Shown here one piece after another: positions 53,293 to 64,000 of a stretch of DNA of 64,000 bases (within the stretch, counting starts at the first letter, position 1; each line of letters opens with the position of its first letter). The stretch comes from Rhizobium sp. FKY42 (GTDB lineage Bacteria; Pseudomonadota; Alphaproteobacteria; Rhizobiales; Rhizobiaceae). A program made the position numbers and the translations under genes. The stretch covers positions 57,841-121,840 of the forward strand of contig NZ_STGA01000016.1 of NCBI RefSeq assembly GCF_005222835.1. The letters are read 5' to 3'. The notes under the pieces were generated by a model. That model ran no database searches, had not been told where the DNA came from, and worked only from the letters and a program-made list of their open reading frames with translations.

Positions 53293-55181
53293 TGTGCGGT
53301 TCCTTCTCCGGCCATGCGGTCGTCCTCATTATCCGTCTGTGTGACTCCGACACTGTCGGAGCCAGCTTCTCGGACCAGCAATGCAGCATCGTCACCGAGA
53401 TGATGCATGAAGATCGCCGCAAGCGTTGCGATGTCGGGCATCGGGATTTCGATGTGCGTCTCCAGCCGCCCGGAGCGTTTGATCGCATCATCAATCTGGT
53501 CCGGCCTGTTGGTGGCCCCGACGATGATCAGCCCTTCGGATTTCACGGCCCCATCGAGCAACTCCAGCGCCTTGTTGACCACCGTATTCCAGTAGTCCGC
53601 ATATTCCCGCTCTGCCGGCTGCCGCTTGCCGATGCCATCGATCTCGTCGATGAACAGGATGCACGGCGCCAGAGCGCGGGCCTCGGCAAATGTCTTGTCC
53701 ATCTTGGCTATGACATCGTTGAGGTGGCCGCCCTGCAGCCAGGTCGAGACCGATGTGGCGACCAGCGGCACCTGCAGGCTGTTGCACAGCGCCCGCGCAA
53801 ACGTCGTCTTGCCGGTCCCGGGCGGACCATACAGCAATAGTTTGGTGCTCATATCAGACCAGGCGAGAGAACCCGCCCTGTGATCGGCAAGATCGGCCTT
53901 GAGATCCAGCGCCCAGGTCTTGGCCTTGCCGTATCCGGAGAGCGTCTCGACCACCAGCGACGGGCGATCGTCTTCCCCCGGCCCCCAGGGCTCCGGCTGG
54001 ATGACCTCGGCACCCGACGGCTTTTCGCGTTTCCATCCGCCGCCACTGTCTTTCCCGGAGGAGGATTTCTCCGCCGCTGCACCATCCTGTTTCGACTTCG
54101 AGGATTTTGTCGTGGCTTTGGATGGTGGCTCTTCGTCGTCATCATCACCATCGCGAGCGGCAACACGATTGCGCTCGGTCAGCGAGGCCAGCACGTCGAT
54201 CACCTCGGACGCGCCGCGACCCGGCCGGAACGCCAGCACGACGTCATCGATCGTCAGATAATGCGCGTCGTAGGCATTGGTCCATCGCGTGAGCGCCGCC
54301 AGACCGGTGTCACCATACATGGCCTCAAGCATCATGCTGATGAAGGGGTAGTCGAGGAACCCGCCGACCAGGGCGACATCGGCGGCGATGCTGATTTCGG
54401 ATGGGATGTGCCGTGCCGTCTCCGAGATCGCCACAACCGGATAATCCCGCGTCAGCGCGTTGACCAGCCGCCGCTGAAGCGTGGCGCCTGTCAGGCGATG
54501 AACCGACCCGCCGATGAACTGGATGTACGGACGCCCCGTGCCGTCGGCGGCGGCGAAGCTGCCATCGTCATAGACATAGTCACCGTCGATGCCGTTCGGA
54601 ACAGCCCCGGGAAGAAAGCCGGGCAATTCGATCAACCGCCTGATGGCACGCTCGAAGCCGGGCACGGGTGCGTGCAGGCAGACTACTGGCGCCGCCATGG
54701 CAATCGTCTGGATGATCCTGGCAAGCGGCATGCGCGTGTTCTCGATCGCACGGGCCAGCACCAGGGCTGCAACGACATTGCTGACCAACGGAGCCCTGCC
54801 CGCCCGGCCAACAAGACCGACGGCATAGGCACGGCGTCTGTGATCGACTGCTGCGGCATGATCCTCGGCTGTGGCTTGACCTGGCCGGTAGAGAGACGGC
54901 AGGAACGCTGTCGAGGCCTTACCCTCAGTCACCACAATGTCGGACTGCTGGGGCGGCGGCAACAGATAGGCCGCGAAGGTGCGGCGGATCCAGGCGAGGT
55001 CCCGATCCCGATCGCCCCCCATTCGCTCGGTATCGAATGCGGGACCGTAGCGACGAAGAATATGACCATCGACCTCGACGATCTTCAGAGACAGAAGCCC
55101 ATTGGCATGGGCGTTGCGCTGGGCTTCCCGGCGGGCGACACGGTCGAGACGGCGCAGCAGAAGACGGGCGAGTTTATTCAT
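53289..55181 (-). CDS. AAA+ ATPase partner of the M41 peptidase
   Basis: A 630-residue protein. The N-terminal 400 residues are unusual, with no membrane helices of the FtsH type and a low-complexity Ser/Lys/Glu linker (about 355-395). The AAA+ module follows: Walker A YGPPGTGKTTFARAL near 450, Walker B CILFIDEIDGIGK near 508, and sensor GATNRPDQIDDAIKRSGRLE near 545 with an arginine finger. It likely unfolds substrates for the peptidase below. It overlaps the 168-residue gene by 8 nt, so three genes are coupled. Confidence 0.85.
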   Translation of the reverse strand: MNKLARLLLRRLDRVARREAQRNAHANGLLSLKIVEVDGHILRRYGPAFDTERMGGDRDRDLAWIRRTFAAYLLPPPQQSDIVVTEGKASTAFLPSLYRPGQATAEDHAAAVDHRRRAYAVGLVGRAGRAPLVSNVVAALVLARAIENTRMPLARIIQTIAMAAPVVCLHAPVPGFERAIRRLIELPGFLPGAVPNGIDGDYVYDDGSFAAADGTGRPYIQFIGGSVHRLTGATLQRRLVNALTRDYPVVAISETARHIPSEISIAADVALVGGFLDYPFISMMLEAMYGDTGLAALTRWTNAYDAHYLTIDDVVLAFRPGRGASEVIDVLASLTERNRVAARDGDDDDEEPPSKATTKSSKSKQDGAAAEKSSSGKDSGGGWKREKPSGAEVIQPEPWGPGEDDRPSLVVETLSGYGKAKTWALDLKADLADHRAGSLAWSDMSTKLLLYGPPGTGKTTFARALCNSLQVPLVATSVSTWLQGGHLNDVIAKMDKTFAEARALAPCILFIDEIDGIGKRQPAEREYADYWNTVVNKALELLDGAVKSEGLIIVGATNRPDQIDDAIKRSGRLETHIEIPMPDIATLAAIFMHHLGDDAALLVREAGSDSVGVTQTDNEDDRMAGEGTAQ

Positions 55182-55680
55182 CGATCCGGCCCTCCGTCAT
55201 CGCGGCAATAATTGCCGTTTTGGGATCGGACGCCCCCGCCTTCTTTAATGTGTGTTTCTTCAAGCTCCCCGGCCCCGCCTGTCGGCGCTCTCGGATCCGG
55301 TGACGACGTGGACGGGGCTTGGCTGGACTCGGATCGTCTGTATCCGACTGAAGCGGAGCCACGAGATCGCGGTTGCGGTGCGCGAGCCAGTCGAGCATCA
55401 GACGGCAGGCGGGATTGCCACGCTCGGCCTGCGCCTGCAGTCGGCTGATGACCGTGTCCGGCACGGTGCCGGTCAGACCATCGCCCTGCCGGACATGACC
55501 AAGCGCCAGTCCGATCAGGAAGGCTGGATCGTCGATGGGCGGATCATGACGAGCAGGTCCGGGATAGCGGAGTACGGTGCCATGCGAACGATGGCAGACA
55601 GGGTTCTGTGACGTCGAGGGCGATTTGATCGCCTCGCAGCGGATGCGCGGCGGCACATCCGGGGTGATGTCGGAAGACAT
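55174..55680 (-). CDS. Hypothetical protein upstream of the AAA+/M41 pair
   Basis: A 168-residue protein, rich in Pro/Arg in the C-terminal half (PAKPRPRRHRIRERRQ). A helical middle segment (VPDTVISRLQAQAERGNPAC) is the only structured-looking part. Not recognised. It overlaps the ATPase gene by 8 nt and so is likely a member of the same operon. An island palindrome lies within its last codons. Confidence 0.6.
   Translation of the reverse strand: MSSDITPDVPPRIRCEAIKSPSTSQNPVCHRSHGTVLRYPGPARHDPPIDDPAFLIGLALGHVRQGDGLTGTVPDTVISRLQAQAERGNPACRLMLDWLAHRNRDLVAPLQSDTDDPSPAKPRPRRHRIRERRQAGPGSLKKHTLKKAGASDPKTAIIAAMTEGRIDE
55202..55217. promoter_or_regulatory. Palindrome, island operator candidate 2
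   Basis: GCGGCAATAATTGCCG lies within the 3' end of the 168-residue gene, just before the AAA+ gene start. It is the reverse complement of the core of the site at 61009-61025 and differs from 43072-43088 only at one symmetric base pair. It may be fortuitous here since the DNA codes for protein. Confidence 0.3.
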
Positions 55681-55865
55681 GTAAACTCCTTCGCCGAACC
55701 GCGCTCGGGTCCAGCGTCATTGGGAGATGGAAAGGGAAAGCCACGGCCTCGAGGCCTGATGGTCACACACGGCGGTCGACATCAGGCGCCTGACGGCAAG
55801 CGTCAGGGCGCGGCGGTCAGGCCATCAGGCAGCAGGCATCAACGGCAGTCGGGTGACGTGCTCGA

Positions 55866-56981
55866 TCAGTGCCGAGGGCGCCGGGCAAAGCCAACCCGCA
55901 CAAACATGGGGACCGGTTCATCATTCTCGGTTTCATCGACGTCCCTGAAGCCGTCATCATCGAGGCGATCGCGCAGATCGTCATCGTCGCAAGACCGGGC
56001 AGCCAGATCTTCCTCATAAGTCCGGCTCGGTCCATTGAGGTTGATCCGCGGATGGAGCGCCGCAGTCGCGGCCGTTGTCATCACTGCCAGATCCGTGACA
56101 GGCACCGTGTCCAAACCAAGTGCCTTGCGCGCTTCGGCTTCGAGAAGCTGCTGCACCCGGATGCCGAAGCGCAGGCGCAGCTCGGCCATGCAGGCGGCCA
56201 CACCATCGATCTCCAGCAGGTCGTCGATCTCGGAGAGCGCCCAGACACCATTTGCATGATCGCTCGGGCGGCTGGCGCCGTCGACGATCGCCACCTCGAC
56301 CGCATCGACCATGAGCCGCTTCTGGTTCTTGTAGAGCCAATCCGGCAGGACCATGGCCGACGCCATCATCTTGAGCTTCAGTTCCTCAAGACGGCTCGTG
56401 TCGCCATAGGATGCCAACGACCGTTTCAAGTCCAGGATATAGGCCGTGTGCCGGGCGCGGTTCACGACGATCAGGTCCGGCGTGTAGCTGCCCTTGGCCG
56501 GCGCCTCGCAATCGAGCTTCACGCCGTCGAGGTTCGACCAGTCGTTTCCGGCCACCGCTTCCATCGCGGCCTTGACCAGCGGAAGCTTCAACGACTGGGT
56601 CAGGACGAGGATGTTCGGATTGGCTTTCGCCAGACGCTCGACGGCCTGCTCCAAAAGCTTGCCTTCGCGGAACGAGACGGCCCGCACCAGCGAGGCGATG
56701 TGGACGTAATGGCCGAGGATCTCGTCGTCGGTCGGTTCGCCGTCCATGATGGCGTTGATAGCGCGATCGATCAGCAGATCGAGATCGGCCTCGACATCGG
56801 CGAAGCGAACCAGATGCGGATGACGGCGCAGGACCACCGGTTCGCGAACCGCAGTCGGAGCCGCATTGCGGCCAAGGCCGAACGGGCGCGGGCGGGATCG
56901 AGAAGCTGCGGCAGCATCAGTCGCGTCGATCATGGAACGGAGAACTTCCCCATTGGGGATCGTAGAGGTAAACGTGGTCAT
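55866..56981 (-). CDS. PD-(D/E)xK nuclease-like hypothetical protein
   Basis: A 371-residue protein. SYTPDLIVV (Pro168-Asp169) followed 14 residues later by ILDLKRS (Asp184-Lys186) fits the PD-(D/E)xK nuclease core, with a candidate upstream Glu in FREGKLLEQ (about 107-111). The C-terminus is acidic (DDDDLRDRLDDD). I do not know the family. It lies 185 bp upstream of the 168-residue gene on the same strand, perhaps in the same unit as the AAA+/M41 genes. Confidence 0.65.
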   Translation of the reverse strand: MTTFTSTIPNGEVLRSMIDATDAAAASRSRPRPFGLGRNAAPTAVREPVVLRRHPHLVRFADVEADLDLLIDRAINAIMDGEPTDDEILGHYVHIASLVRAVSFREGKLLEQAVERLAKANPNILVLTQSLKLPLVKAAMEAVAGNDWSNLDGVKLDCEAPAKGSYTPDLIVVNRARHTAYILDLKRSLASYGDTSRLEELKLKMMASAMVLPDWLYKNQKRLMVDAVEVAIVDGASRPSDHANGVWALSEIDDLLEIDGVAACMAELRLRFGIRVQQLLEAEARKALGLDTVPVTDLAVMTTAATAALHPRINLNGPSRTYEEDLAARSCDDDDLRDRLDDDGFRDVDETENDEPVPMFVRVGFARRPRH

Positions 56982-57318
56982 AGCCCGATTCCTTTTCCAG
57001 AAGGCTTGAGGGTCAGGCCCTTGTCGATGTGTCCAGCATCGGCAGGGGCCGCTTTGTCCCGGCTGTCCGGAACGTCCCCAACCTGGCAGGACCGGCGCTC
57101 GGGCTCAAGGACCCCTGGGCCCAAAAATGAGAACAGGACCGGAACAAGGTTAACGTCGGGCTCACGGTCGCTTCGGTCTGGCTATCCGCCGAGGTTCGAA
57201 CGCCGGCCCGCGGCCAAAAAACTCGAGGCCGAAGCCGGGCAAAGCAAAGGGCCGACAAGCAGCCCTTGAAGGTTTGGCTGGAAGGCCGACCGATCGGCCT
57301 CCCAGCATGTCGGACGCT
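56982..57318. other. 337-bp gap between two unknown island genes
   Basis: No gene supported. Short GC-rich open frames on both strands show no protein-like pattern. It should contain the promoter for the 371-residue gene, but I cannot place it. Confidence 0.35.
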
Positions 57319-58500
57319 TTATGCGGTCACCGCCGGTGCGGATGCGACTTCATCCTGGAGCGTTTCGTTCAGATCGTCCGCTGCCAGCGGCGGAGCCGCC
57401 ACGACCTGCTTGCGGACCTTGGATGTTTCGCGACTGACGACCATCAGCCCGCCTGTCGCCCGCTCAAGCGTTTCGCCGAACCGCTCCGTGAGGCGATCCA
57501 GACCGGTCTCGCCCGAAGTTTCAGCCTGATCTGTATCCTGCTCTTCTTCGGCTTCAGGGGTCTGCTCGATCTCATCGTCAGCGACGACCATCTTTTCTAC
57601 CGACTGCGCCAGCGGCCATTTCGGCTTGCGCTCCTTCGAGATCGACCATTCAAGGACCGGCAAGACCTCATCGCGAAGCCAACCGGGCAATTCCTTGGAT
57701 TTCGGCCAGGTGTCGAAGAGCCCAAGCTTCTGCAGCGTTTCGTTCACCACCGCCCACTCGGTCTCCTTCGGGAACTGGGCCGAGCGCGGATGGCGACGCA
57801 GGTCGCTGTCCGGTTCCACGAACTGCGCCAGGCTCTCCAGTTCCATGCGCGCGACACGAGCGAGATCTTCAACCTCCCTGGCCAGCGCCTCCTTGATCAC
57901 CCGCTTCTGTTCCAGCGCCACCTTGATGGCCTGCACAATGACCTCGATATGCACCACGAACATCTTCAGGCCATCACGGGTCTTGACTGCGATCAGCGCC
58001 TTCAGGCCGGTCACACCCCCTGCTCCATGGAGGTTACCGCGGGCAGTCTTGACCTTGCCCTCCTCTCCACCCCCCAGGATGGTTTTCACATCGAGCACGC
58101 GAAGCCGACCATGCTCCTCGCCATGGGCGATCACCTCGCGGATCTTGTCGTGCGGCGCGTGCGCCAGATGGAACATGACCGTAGGGCTGGCCGACAAGTC
58201 GACCAGATCATCCCGGTAATCGCCGAGATTGCGCGCGACGGACATGTAGGCCCTCGCAGTGCGGGCGGCCAAGCTGCACCGCCTCTTGACCCACTTGTCA
58301 AAGAGGCCGTCGGGGAGCAGTCCAGAAGCGGCAACAAGATACTCCCCGAGTAGGTAGCTCTGCTCGGTCGTGCGGCGGCCGAGATCAGAGATATTCCCGG
58401 CAGCGATTTCGAGCTGGTCACGAAGAGCCGGATCTGCGATCCCAAGCTTTTCATAGTGATGGGCGAAGGCGGCAGGCAGAACAAACTTGGATGCACCCAC
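57319..58500 (-). CDS. DUF3102-like hypothetical protein
   Basis: A 393-residue protein. Residues about 30-85 (QLEIAAGNISDLGRRTTEQS, then GEYLVAASGLLPDGLFDKWV, then SLAARTARAYMSVARNL) resemble DUF3102/ParB-like HTH proteins of mobile elements. The middle is helical (VKVALEQKRVIKEALAREVE, in part). The C-terminus is acidic and low in complexity. No enzyme motif is seen. AT-rich DNA upstream (58540-58700) probably holds its promoter. Confidence 0.65.
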   Translation of the reverse strand: MGASKFVLPAAFAHHYEKLGIADPALRDQLEIAAGNISDLGRRTTEQSYLLGEYLVAASGLLPDGLFDKWVKRRCSLAARTARAYMSVARNLGDYRDDLVDLSASPTVMFHLAHAPHDKIREVIAHGEEHGRLRVLDVKTILGGGEEGKVKTARGNLHGAGGVTGLKALIAVKTRDGLKMFVVHIEVIVQAIKVALEQKRVIKEALAREVEDLARVARMELESLAQFVEPDSDLRRHPRSAQFPKETEWAVVNETLQKLGLFDTWPKSKELPGWLRDEVLPVLEWSISKERKPKWPLAQSVEKMVVADDEIEQTPEAEEEQDTDQAETSGETGLDRLTERFGETLERATGGLMVVSRETSKVRKQVVAAPPLAADDLNETLQDEVASAPAVTA

Positions 58501-59181
58501 GATAAAACCTCACTGGTTACTGACACTATACGTTCGCTACAAACAGCGAACACACATATAGTCATCACATCATCAATAATTGTCAAATCGGCTACCGAGC
58601 CTAGCCCGAGTATTGTGCACTTATTTACTTAAATAAATACAGACAGTATTTCAATAAGCGCCCAAATTAACCATATTTTGATATCGCAAAAATATTTTTT
58701 ACTTTGCTGTTGCTTTCCAACCATTCCCCCGGCTTCAGACCGCTGTCAGTCGCTTCAGGCCCTCTCACAAACACGCCCGGTAACGAGGCGCGGCAGGAAC
58801 CGCCGCCTGGAGCGGAGCGCACGATACGAAGCGCTGTTGAACGGGATCCGGCGAAGCAGACAATCTGGCAGGCATCGTCTCAATGCGCGGGTATGTCATC
58901 TCAACGTGCCCGCACATCGAGACAAATTGCGCCTTTTTGATTCCGGTTTCCGGATTTCCGATTCAGAGCTGTGAAGCCATGATTCCGCAAACGCCGTTTC
59001 GTCTCCGCACGTCGTCTCGATCCAGCTCGACGTGCCCGCAAATCATCTCAAGTTGCGCATCCGCGATTCCGAACCATGGATTTCCGATTCACGAGCCAAG
59101 ATTACTGATTCCGGCACAAGCGGCGTTGCCGGTAAGGCGCCGGTCTGGCAAGGAGGCCGCAGGGCGTATGGGAGTGGTATC
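58501..59181. other. 681-bp gap: AT-rich promoter region, then degenerate repeats
   Basis: The left third (58520-58710) is clearly AT-richer than the rest of the window and probably drives the 393-residue gene leftward. The right part holds an imperfect duplication at 58897-59096 (separate entry). No coding region is supported; short open frames cross the repeats. Confidence 0.45.
58897..59096. repeat. Imperfect direct repeat of about 70 bp
   Basis: Copy 1 (about 58899-58970) and copy 2 (about 59026-59094) share ACGTGCCCGCA, CAA(A/G)TTGCGC, GATTCCG, GGATTTCCGATTCA and GAGC in the same order. Shorter related TCGTCTCAAT-like pieces precede each. This looks like decayed transposon-end or multi-copy binding-site DNA; an IS21-type terminal array is possible but unproven. 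Confidence 0.5.
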
Positions 59182-59517
59182 ATGGCCAGAAAGTCAGAAG
59201 AGGTCCGCAATCGCGAGCAGCGCGAACGCCAACAGAAGCTGCGTGACGCCGATCGCAAGGCGAAGCGTCCTGATCGTGATGACGTAGCCCGCACGGCGCT
59301 CTTCATGACGATTTCCAGCATGGCGGCCAGGGACGCGAAAGAGGTGCTGGAGGATTTTCAGGACCGGGTGGTCAGGATGCTTGTAGAGCAGGGATTTGAC
59401 GAGCGGGAGTCCGACATCGTCTTCGAGGAACTCGTCGCCAAGTATCGCACAGGCGGCTGGCCGTTTCGTCGCAAGCTCCACCTCCTCCATCCTGAGGATC
59501 CGGGTCGGGACGCTTGA
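59182..59517 (+). CDS. Small charged hypothetical protein
   Basis: About 111 residues starting MARKSEEVRNREQRERQQKL. The N-terminus is highly charged and probably a helix; the C-terminal half (VLEDFQDRVVRMLVEQGFDE) is also helical. AAGGAGG at 59149-59155 lies further upstream than usual from the ATG; an upstream in-frame ATG at 59032 would read through the degenerate repeat. Not recognised. Confidence 0.5.
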   Translation: MARKSEEVRNREQRERQQKLRDADRKAKRPDRDDVARTALFMTISSMAARDAKEVLEDFQDRVVRMLVEQGFDERESDIVFEELVAKYRTGGWPFRRKLHLLHPEDPGRDA

Positions 59518-60214
59518 GGCGGCGTCGGCCTGCTCTGCGTCGATCTCGACCTTTCCATCAATAGGTGCCGGTTAACGCCTGACGGCGTTTGCAAGTTCTG
59601 ACACGTTTCCCCCCGTTACTTCATAAAACGCCGTTCGATTCTGAATCGGATTTCCAGAGTTATTACAGCGCCATCGGTCTACGATAGCTTGAGCGGGATC
59701 GGTTCGACAGCGCGGGCCGGCATAGACGTTGCCTGAGCATTTGTTTATTAAAATTCAAATGAATCAGCTCATCTCTTGTTCAGTCTGAGCGGAAAGAATC
59801 CTGAGTGTAAGATTGACCGCCTCATCTCTTTTGTTTCATACGAGCGGTTAGCAGTGGCAATCGCCAAAGCTGGAATGCGCACCAACAGACCTGCTTGCGC
59901 GAGGGAAGTTGGGAGTAAACTTTTTTTTGAAACGACATCCTGGGACGGACGACGCAAGGCCAACTCCCGGCGCCACTCCTCATTCCGATGTGAGGCAGAG
60001 GTGGTAAAAGCTCAAATGTGCTCTGCCGCGGTATCGGGAAACGACCGGCAGTACCGATGAAGATAGATATCGACGCAGCCTGCAGCACCTTATTCCGTGT
60101 GGTGCGCTTTAAGCAGGCATAAGATGATCGGATCGAGGGCGAGCGGACGCCTGAGGGATCCACAGTGGCAAGCGCATTCCTTCAAAATCCACTCTGGACC
60201 CGAAGGACAGTACC
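59518..60214. other. 697-bp gap before the recombinase module
   Basis: No supported gene. AT-rich from about 59730 to 59930. An imperfect pair CTCATCTCTTGTTCAG...GAGCGG (about 59768-59791) and CTCATCTCTTTTGTTT...GAGCGG (about 59821-59846) forms a short direct repeat of unknown meaning. Confidence 0.4.
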
Positions 60215-60985
60215 GTGCAGACACCTACCAAACTTGCGCCCACCCTCGAAGCAATCAAGCTCCGTTACCTCAGCGACGCCATCAAGGATACTAGGTCTCG
60301 CCTCTATCCCGGGACCGTCGTCATCGCCTCCCTCACCGGCGTGACCGTGTCTCAGGCTGCCGATGCCATCCGCCAGGTGCGTTACGGCGCAGGCTGGCTC
60401 GACTTCTCCTACACCCCGCCGATCAGACACACGCAGGGTAACGAGATCGAGCAGGCTTTGCGTTTGCTTGGATATGTCGGGCAGTGGCGCTGGTTTTCTG
60501 ATCAGCCGACGCTTGCCGCCTATCTGAAGAGCCGCACCGGCGTGGAGCGCGACCATCCCAGCGTCGTGTTTCTCAGCACGCACGCCGTCGCCTTGAGCGG
60601 CGGCGTCTTCTGCGATGTTTTCAGCCGCGGTGTCGTCATCGATATCGACGACGCAAAAGGCCGCCGCAAGAAGGTCAGTCGTGTTCTTGTTCTGACCAAG
60701 CGCATCGCGCCCTCGAAGATCGCCTCCAGAACGCCGGCGCCCAAGAAGGGTGCGAGTTCCAAGCTCGACCGGCTTTTCCACGAGGCGATCAAGGCTGAGA
60801 CTAACGCGGCGCGCGTGAAGATCACGCCGCACGAGGTGTTTGTAATTCGGCCCAATGAGACGGGTTGGTATTGGCTGGGCAGCCGCGAGAACGTCGAGGA
60901 TCAGATCCTGATGCCTCGTTCGGACAACCGTCTTGCCGGCAACACCGACGCGGCCGCCGCCTATCGCGCGGCGATGGGGCACTAG
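60215..60985 (+). CDS. Hypothetical protein of the recombinase module
   Basis: A 256-residue protein with a GTG start at 60215, preceded by GAAGGACAG. The N-terminal part (PGTVVIASLTGVTVSQAADA) is followed by a basic linker (RIAPSKIASRTPAPKKGASS). No motif recognised. It precedes two recombinase genes on the same strand, a pattern common on integrated elements. Confidence 0.6.
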   Translation: MQTPTKLAPTLEAIKLRYLSDAIKDTRSRLYPGTVVIASLTGVTVSQAADAIRQVRYGAGWLDFSYTPPIRHTQGNEIEQALRLLGYVGQWRWFSDQPTLAAYLKSRTGVERDHPSVVFLSTHAVALSGGVFCDVFSRGVVIDIDDAKGRRKKVSRVLVLTKRIAPSKIASRTPAPKKGASSKLDRLFHEAIKAETNAARVKITPHEVFVIRPNETGWYWLGSRENVEDQILMPRSDNRLAGNTDAAAAYRAAMGH

Positions 60986-61008
60986 CGACCTCCGCGCGGC
61001 GAGCGTGA

Positions 61009-61025
61009 TCGCGGCAATTATTGCC
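61009..61025. promoter_or_regulatory. 17-bp palindrome, island operator candidate 3
   Basis: GCGGCAATTATTGCCGC, extended by one more pair on each side (61008-61026), about 185 bp before the short recombinase gene and 23 bp after the 256-residue gene. Same family as 43072 and 55202. Here it is in noncoding DNA, so an operator for the recombinase genes is plausible. Confidence 0.45.
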
Positions 61026-61208
61026 GCGCAAGACCATCTCGCCCCCAGTCCTCGATATGCTTCGACACGCAAGGGCAGCTCGCTCGACGCTGCCCCCATC
61101 ACGCACCACCGCCGGACCATGATGGACCGGCGGGTGGCGCGGGCTCCCAAGCGATCCGCGCCAGGCTAACATGTCCACCAAGTCATTTCGCAAGCTCGAG
61201 GCGCCCTC

Positions 61209-62048
61209 ATGACCAAGAAAGTCCTGCTCTACCTCCGCAACTCGGCCGATACGCTGCGCACCGCCTGCGCCGATTCGCAGCGCCATTTCGCCGAGACCTT
61301 CATCCGCAAGAACGGCTGGAAACTGGAACTGACCTGCCGTGACGAAGACATCGGCGAAGTCGCCTTCACGGCACAACCCGGTGTTCATAAGCTTCTGAAC
61401 GAGATTGAGTTCGGATCGAGCGATATCGTCCTATGCCATACGCTAGATCGTCTCTGCTCGCGTCTTCCCGATGCAGCACGCCTGCTTCATGATCTCACAG
61501 TGAACGGCATGGAGCTTTGGGCGGCAGATCCCGGTATCCGGATCCAGACCAAGGATCTGATTGGCTATTATTGCAACGATCCGGGAAAGCCGCTTGCAGG
61601 TTTTCAGTATTTCGAGGCGATGCCTGATGGCCTCTATGACGTGAACGATCTTGTTCCGCTTCCCTACGGATACCGCTACACCGGCGCCTATGATTCCAAT
61701 GGAACGTATGTGTTCGGGTTTAAGGCCGGCGATACGGAATGTGCCAAAGTCGTCCAGCGGATTTTCCGGATGTATGCGGACGGAATGTCGCCGGCAAAGA
61801 TCGCAGAAGCCCTGAACGCTGAAGGCATCCCGGGCCCTCGTGGCGGCAAGTGGCGTGACACCACCATCCGCGGTGACCGCGCGCGTGGAACTGGCATCCT
61901 CAACGACGAGATCTATATCGGCCGCTCTTGGATGCCGGGCCGTAATTACGACAGCGCCTATGCGCCGCGGATCGTCAGCGATGAACTCTGGAGGCGCGTG
62001 AAGCTGCGCCAGGGTTTGGCGGCGCGGGGCCCTGTGGGAACGCCGTAA
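61209..62048 (+). CDS. Short serine-recombinase paralogue, lacking the zinc-ribbon region
   Basis: A 279-residue protein with the N-terminal resolvase domain (VLLYLRNSADTLRTACADSQ, keeping a Ser at the catalytic place) and the recombinase domain (RIFRMYADGMSPAKIAEALN; GIPGPRGGKWRDTTIRGDRA). The active-site region DRLSRD of its neighbour is DRLCSR here. It stops where the zinc ribbon and coiled coil of the full-length enzyme would begin. It may be an accessory, a directionality partner or a decaying duplicate; the reading frame is intact. Confidence 0.8.
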   Translation: MTKKVLLYLRNSADTLRTACADSQRHFAETFIRKNGWKLELTCRDEDIGEVAFTAQPGVHKLLNEIEFGSSDIVLCHTLDRLCSRLPDAARLLHDLTVNGMELWAADPGIRIQTKDLIGYYCNDPGKPLAGFQYFEAMPDGLYDVNDLVPLPYGYRYTGAYDSNGTYVFGFKAGDTECAKVVQRIFRMYADGMSPAKIAEALNAEGIPGPRGGKWRDTTIRGDRARGTGILNDEIYIGRSWMPGRNYDSAYAPRIVSDELWRRVKLRQGLAARGPVGTP

Positions 62049-62127
62049 GCTTTTTGCCCAGACATCACACTGGCCGGCGCTGCCGGCCAGTGTTCCCCAT
62101 GATATTGTTTGAGACGGAATTCAGACC

Positions 62128-64000
<1,873 letters not shown>

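Noticed and set aside
55869..57269. A 466-residue plus-strand open frame opposite the PD-(D/E)xK-like gene
   Set aside because: His/Arg/Gln-rich composition typical of an antisense shadow; the minus-strand product has a plausible nuclease core and normal composition.

Overview
The window looks like a chromosomal segment of a Rhizobiaceae alphaproteobacterium (Agrobacterium/Rhizobium type). The evidence is the N-acetylglutaminylglutamine amide (NAGGN) osmolyte operon, a rhizobial inositol operon with its RpiR-type regulator, the rhizobial rhaRSTPQUK/rhaDI arrangement, and an alphaproteobacterial initiator tRNA at the right edge. Assignments come from reading translated sequence and motifs by eye; no database search was run.

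Positions 1-32,480 are core or metabolic DNA. From left: a small Ser-rich protein, a TetR regulator, and the NAGGN operon (asnO, ngg, M42 peptidase). Next come iolCDE-(small membrane protein)-iolB on the minus strand, the regulator iolR, and divergent idhA with two GGAA-N6-TTCC operators. The L-rhamnose locus follows (rhaRSTPQUK on minus, rhaDI on plus, with a symmetric operator/promoter region between them). Then a copper/oxidase-assembly group (small CxxC protein, Crp/Fnr regulator, PCuAC, SCO) and a ribose/fructose-type sugar ABC transporter. The segment ends in a frameshifted FGGY-kinase fragment.

Positions 32,485-63,947 are interpreted as one genomic island of about 31.5 kb. It is bounded by a 13-bp direct repeat whose right copy is the 3' end of the initiator tRNA gene, and a large serine recombinase reads into that tRNA. 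The cargo is mostly defence genes: (a) a type VI-A CRISPR-Cas locus with Cas13a, an RT-Cas1 fusion, Cas2, two arrays and an unrecognised 705-residue protein with two C-terminal membrane helices; (b) a type I restriction locus hsdR-EEP-hsdM-hsdS followed by PLD-family and Mrr nucleases; (c) an FtsH-like pair split into separate AAA+ ATPase and M41 peptidase genes, with a PD-(D/E)xK-like protein and proteins of unknown function; (d) two tandem serine recombinases.

The most interesting observations concern the CRISPR locus. All parts, including both arrays, read on the minus strand: cas13a - array 2 - RT-cas1 - cas2 - array 1 - membrane protein. The repeats of the two arrays differ at four positions, two of which are a compensatory base-pair swap in the crRNA stem. 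Six of ten spacers contain AGGAG when read as the target RNA, and two contain a complete Shine-Dalgarno plus ATG. The crRNAs would therefore be antisense to translation-initiation regions, as expected if spacers are taken from or selected against mRNA. A sequence element in the array 1 leader recurs upstream of the membrane-protein gene, suggesting that protein belongs to the system.
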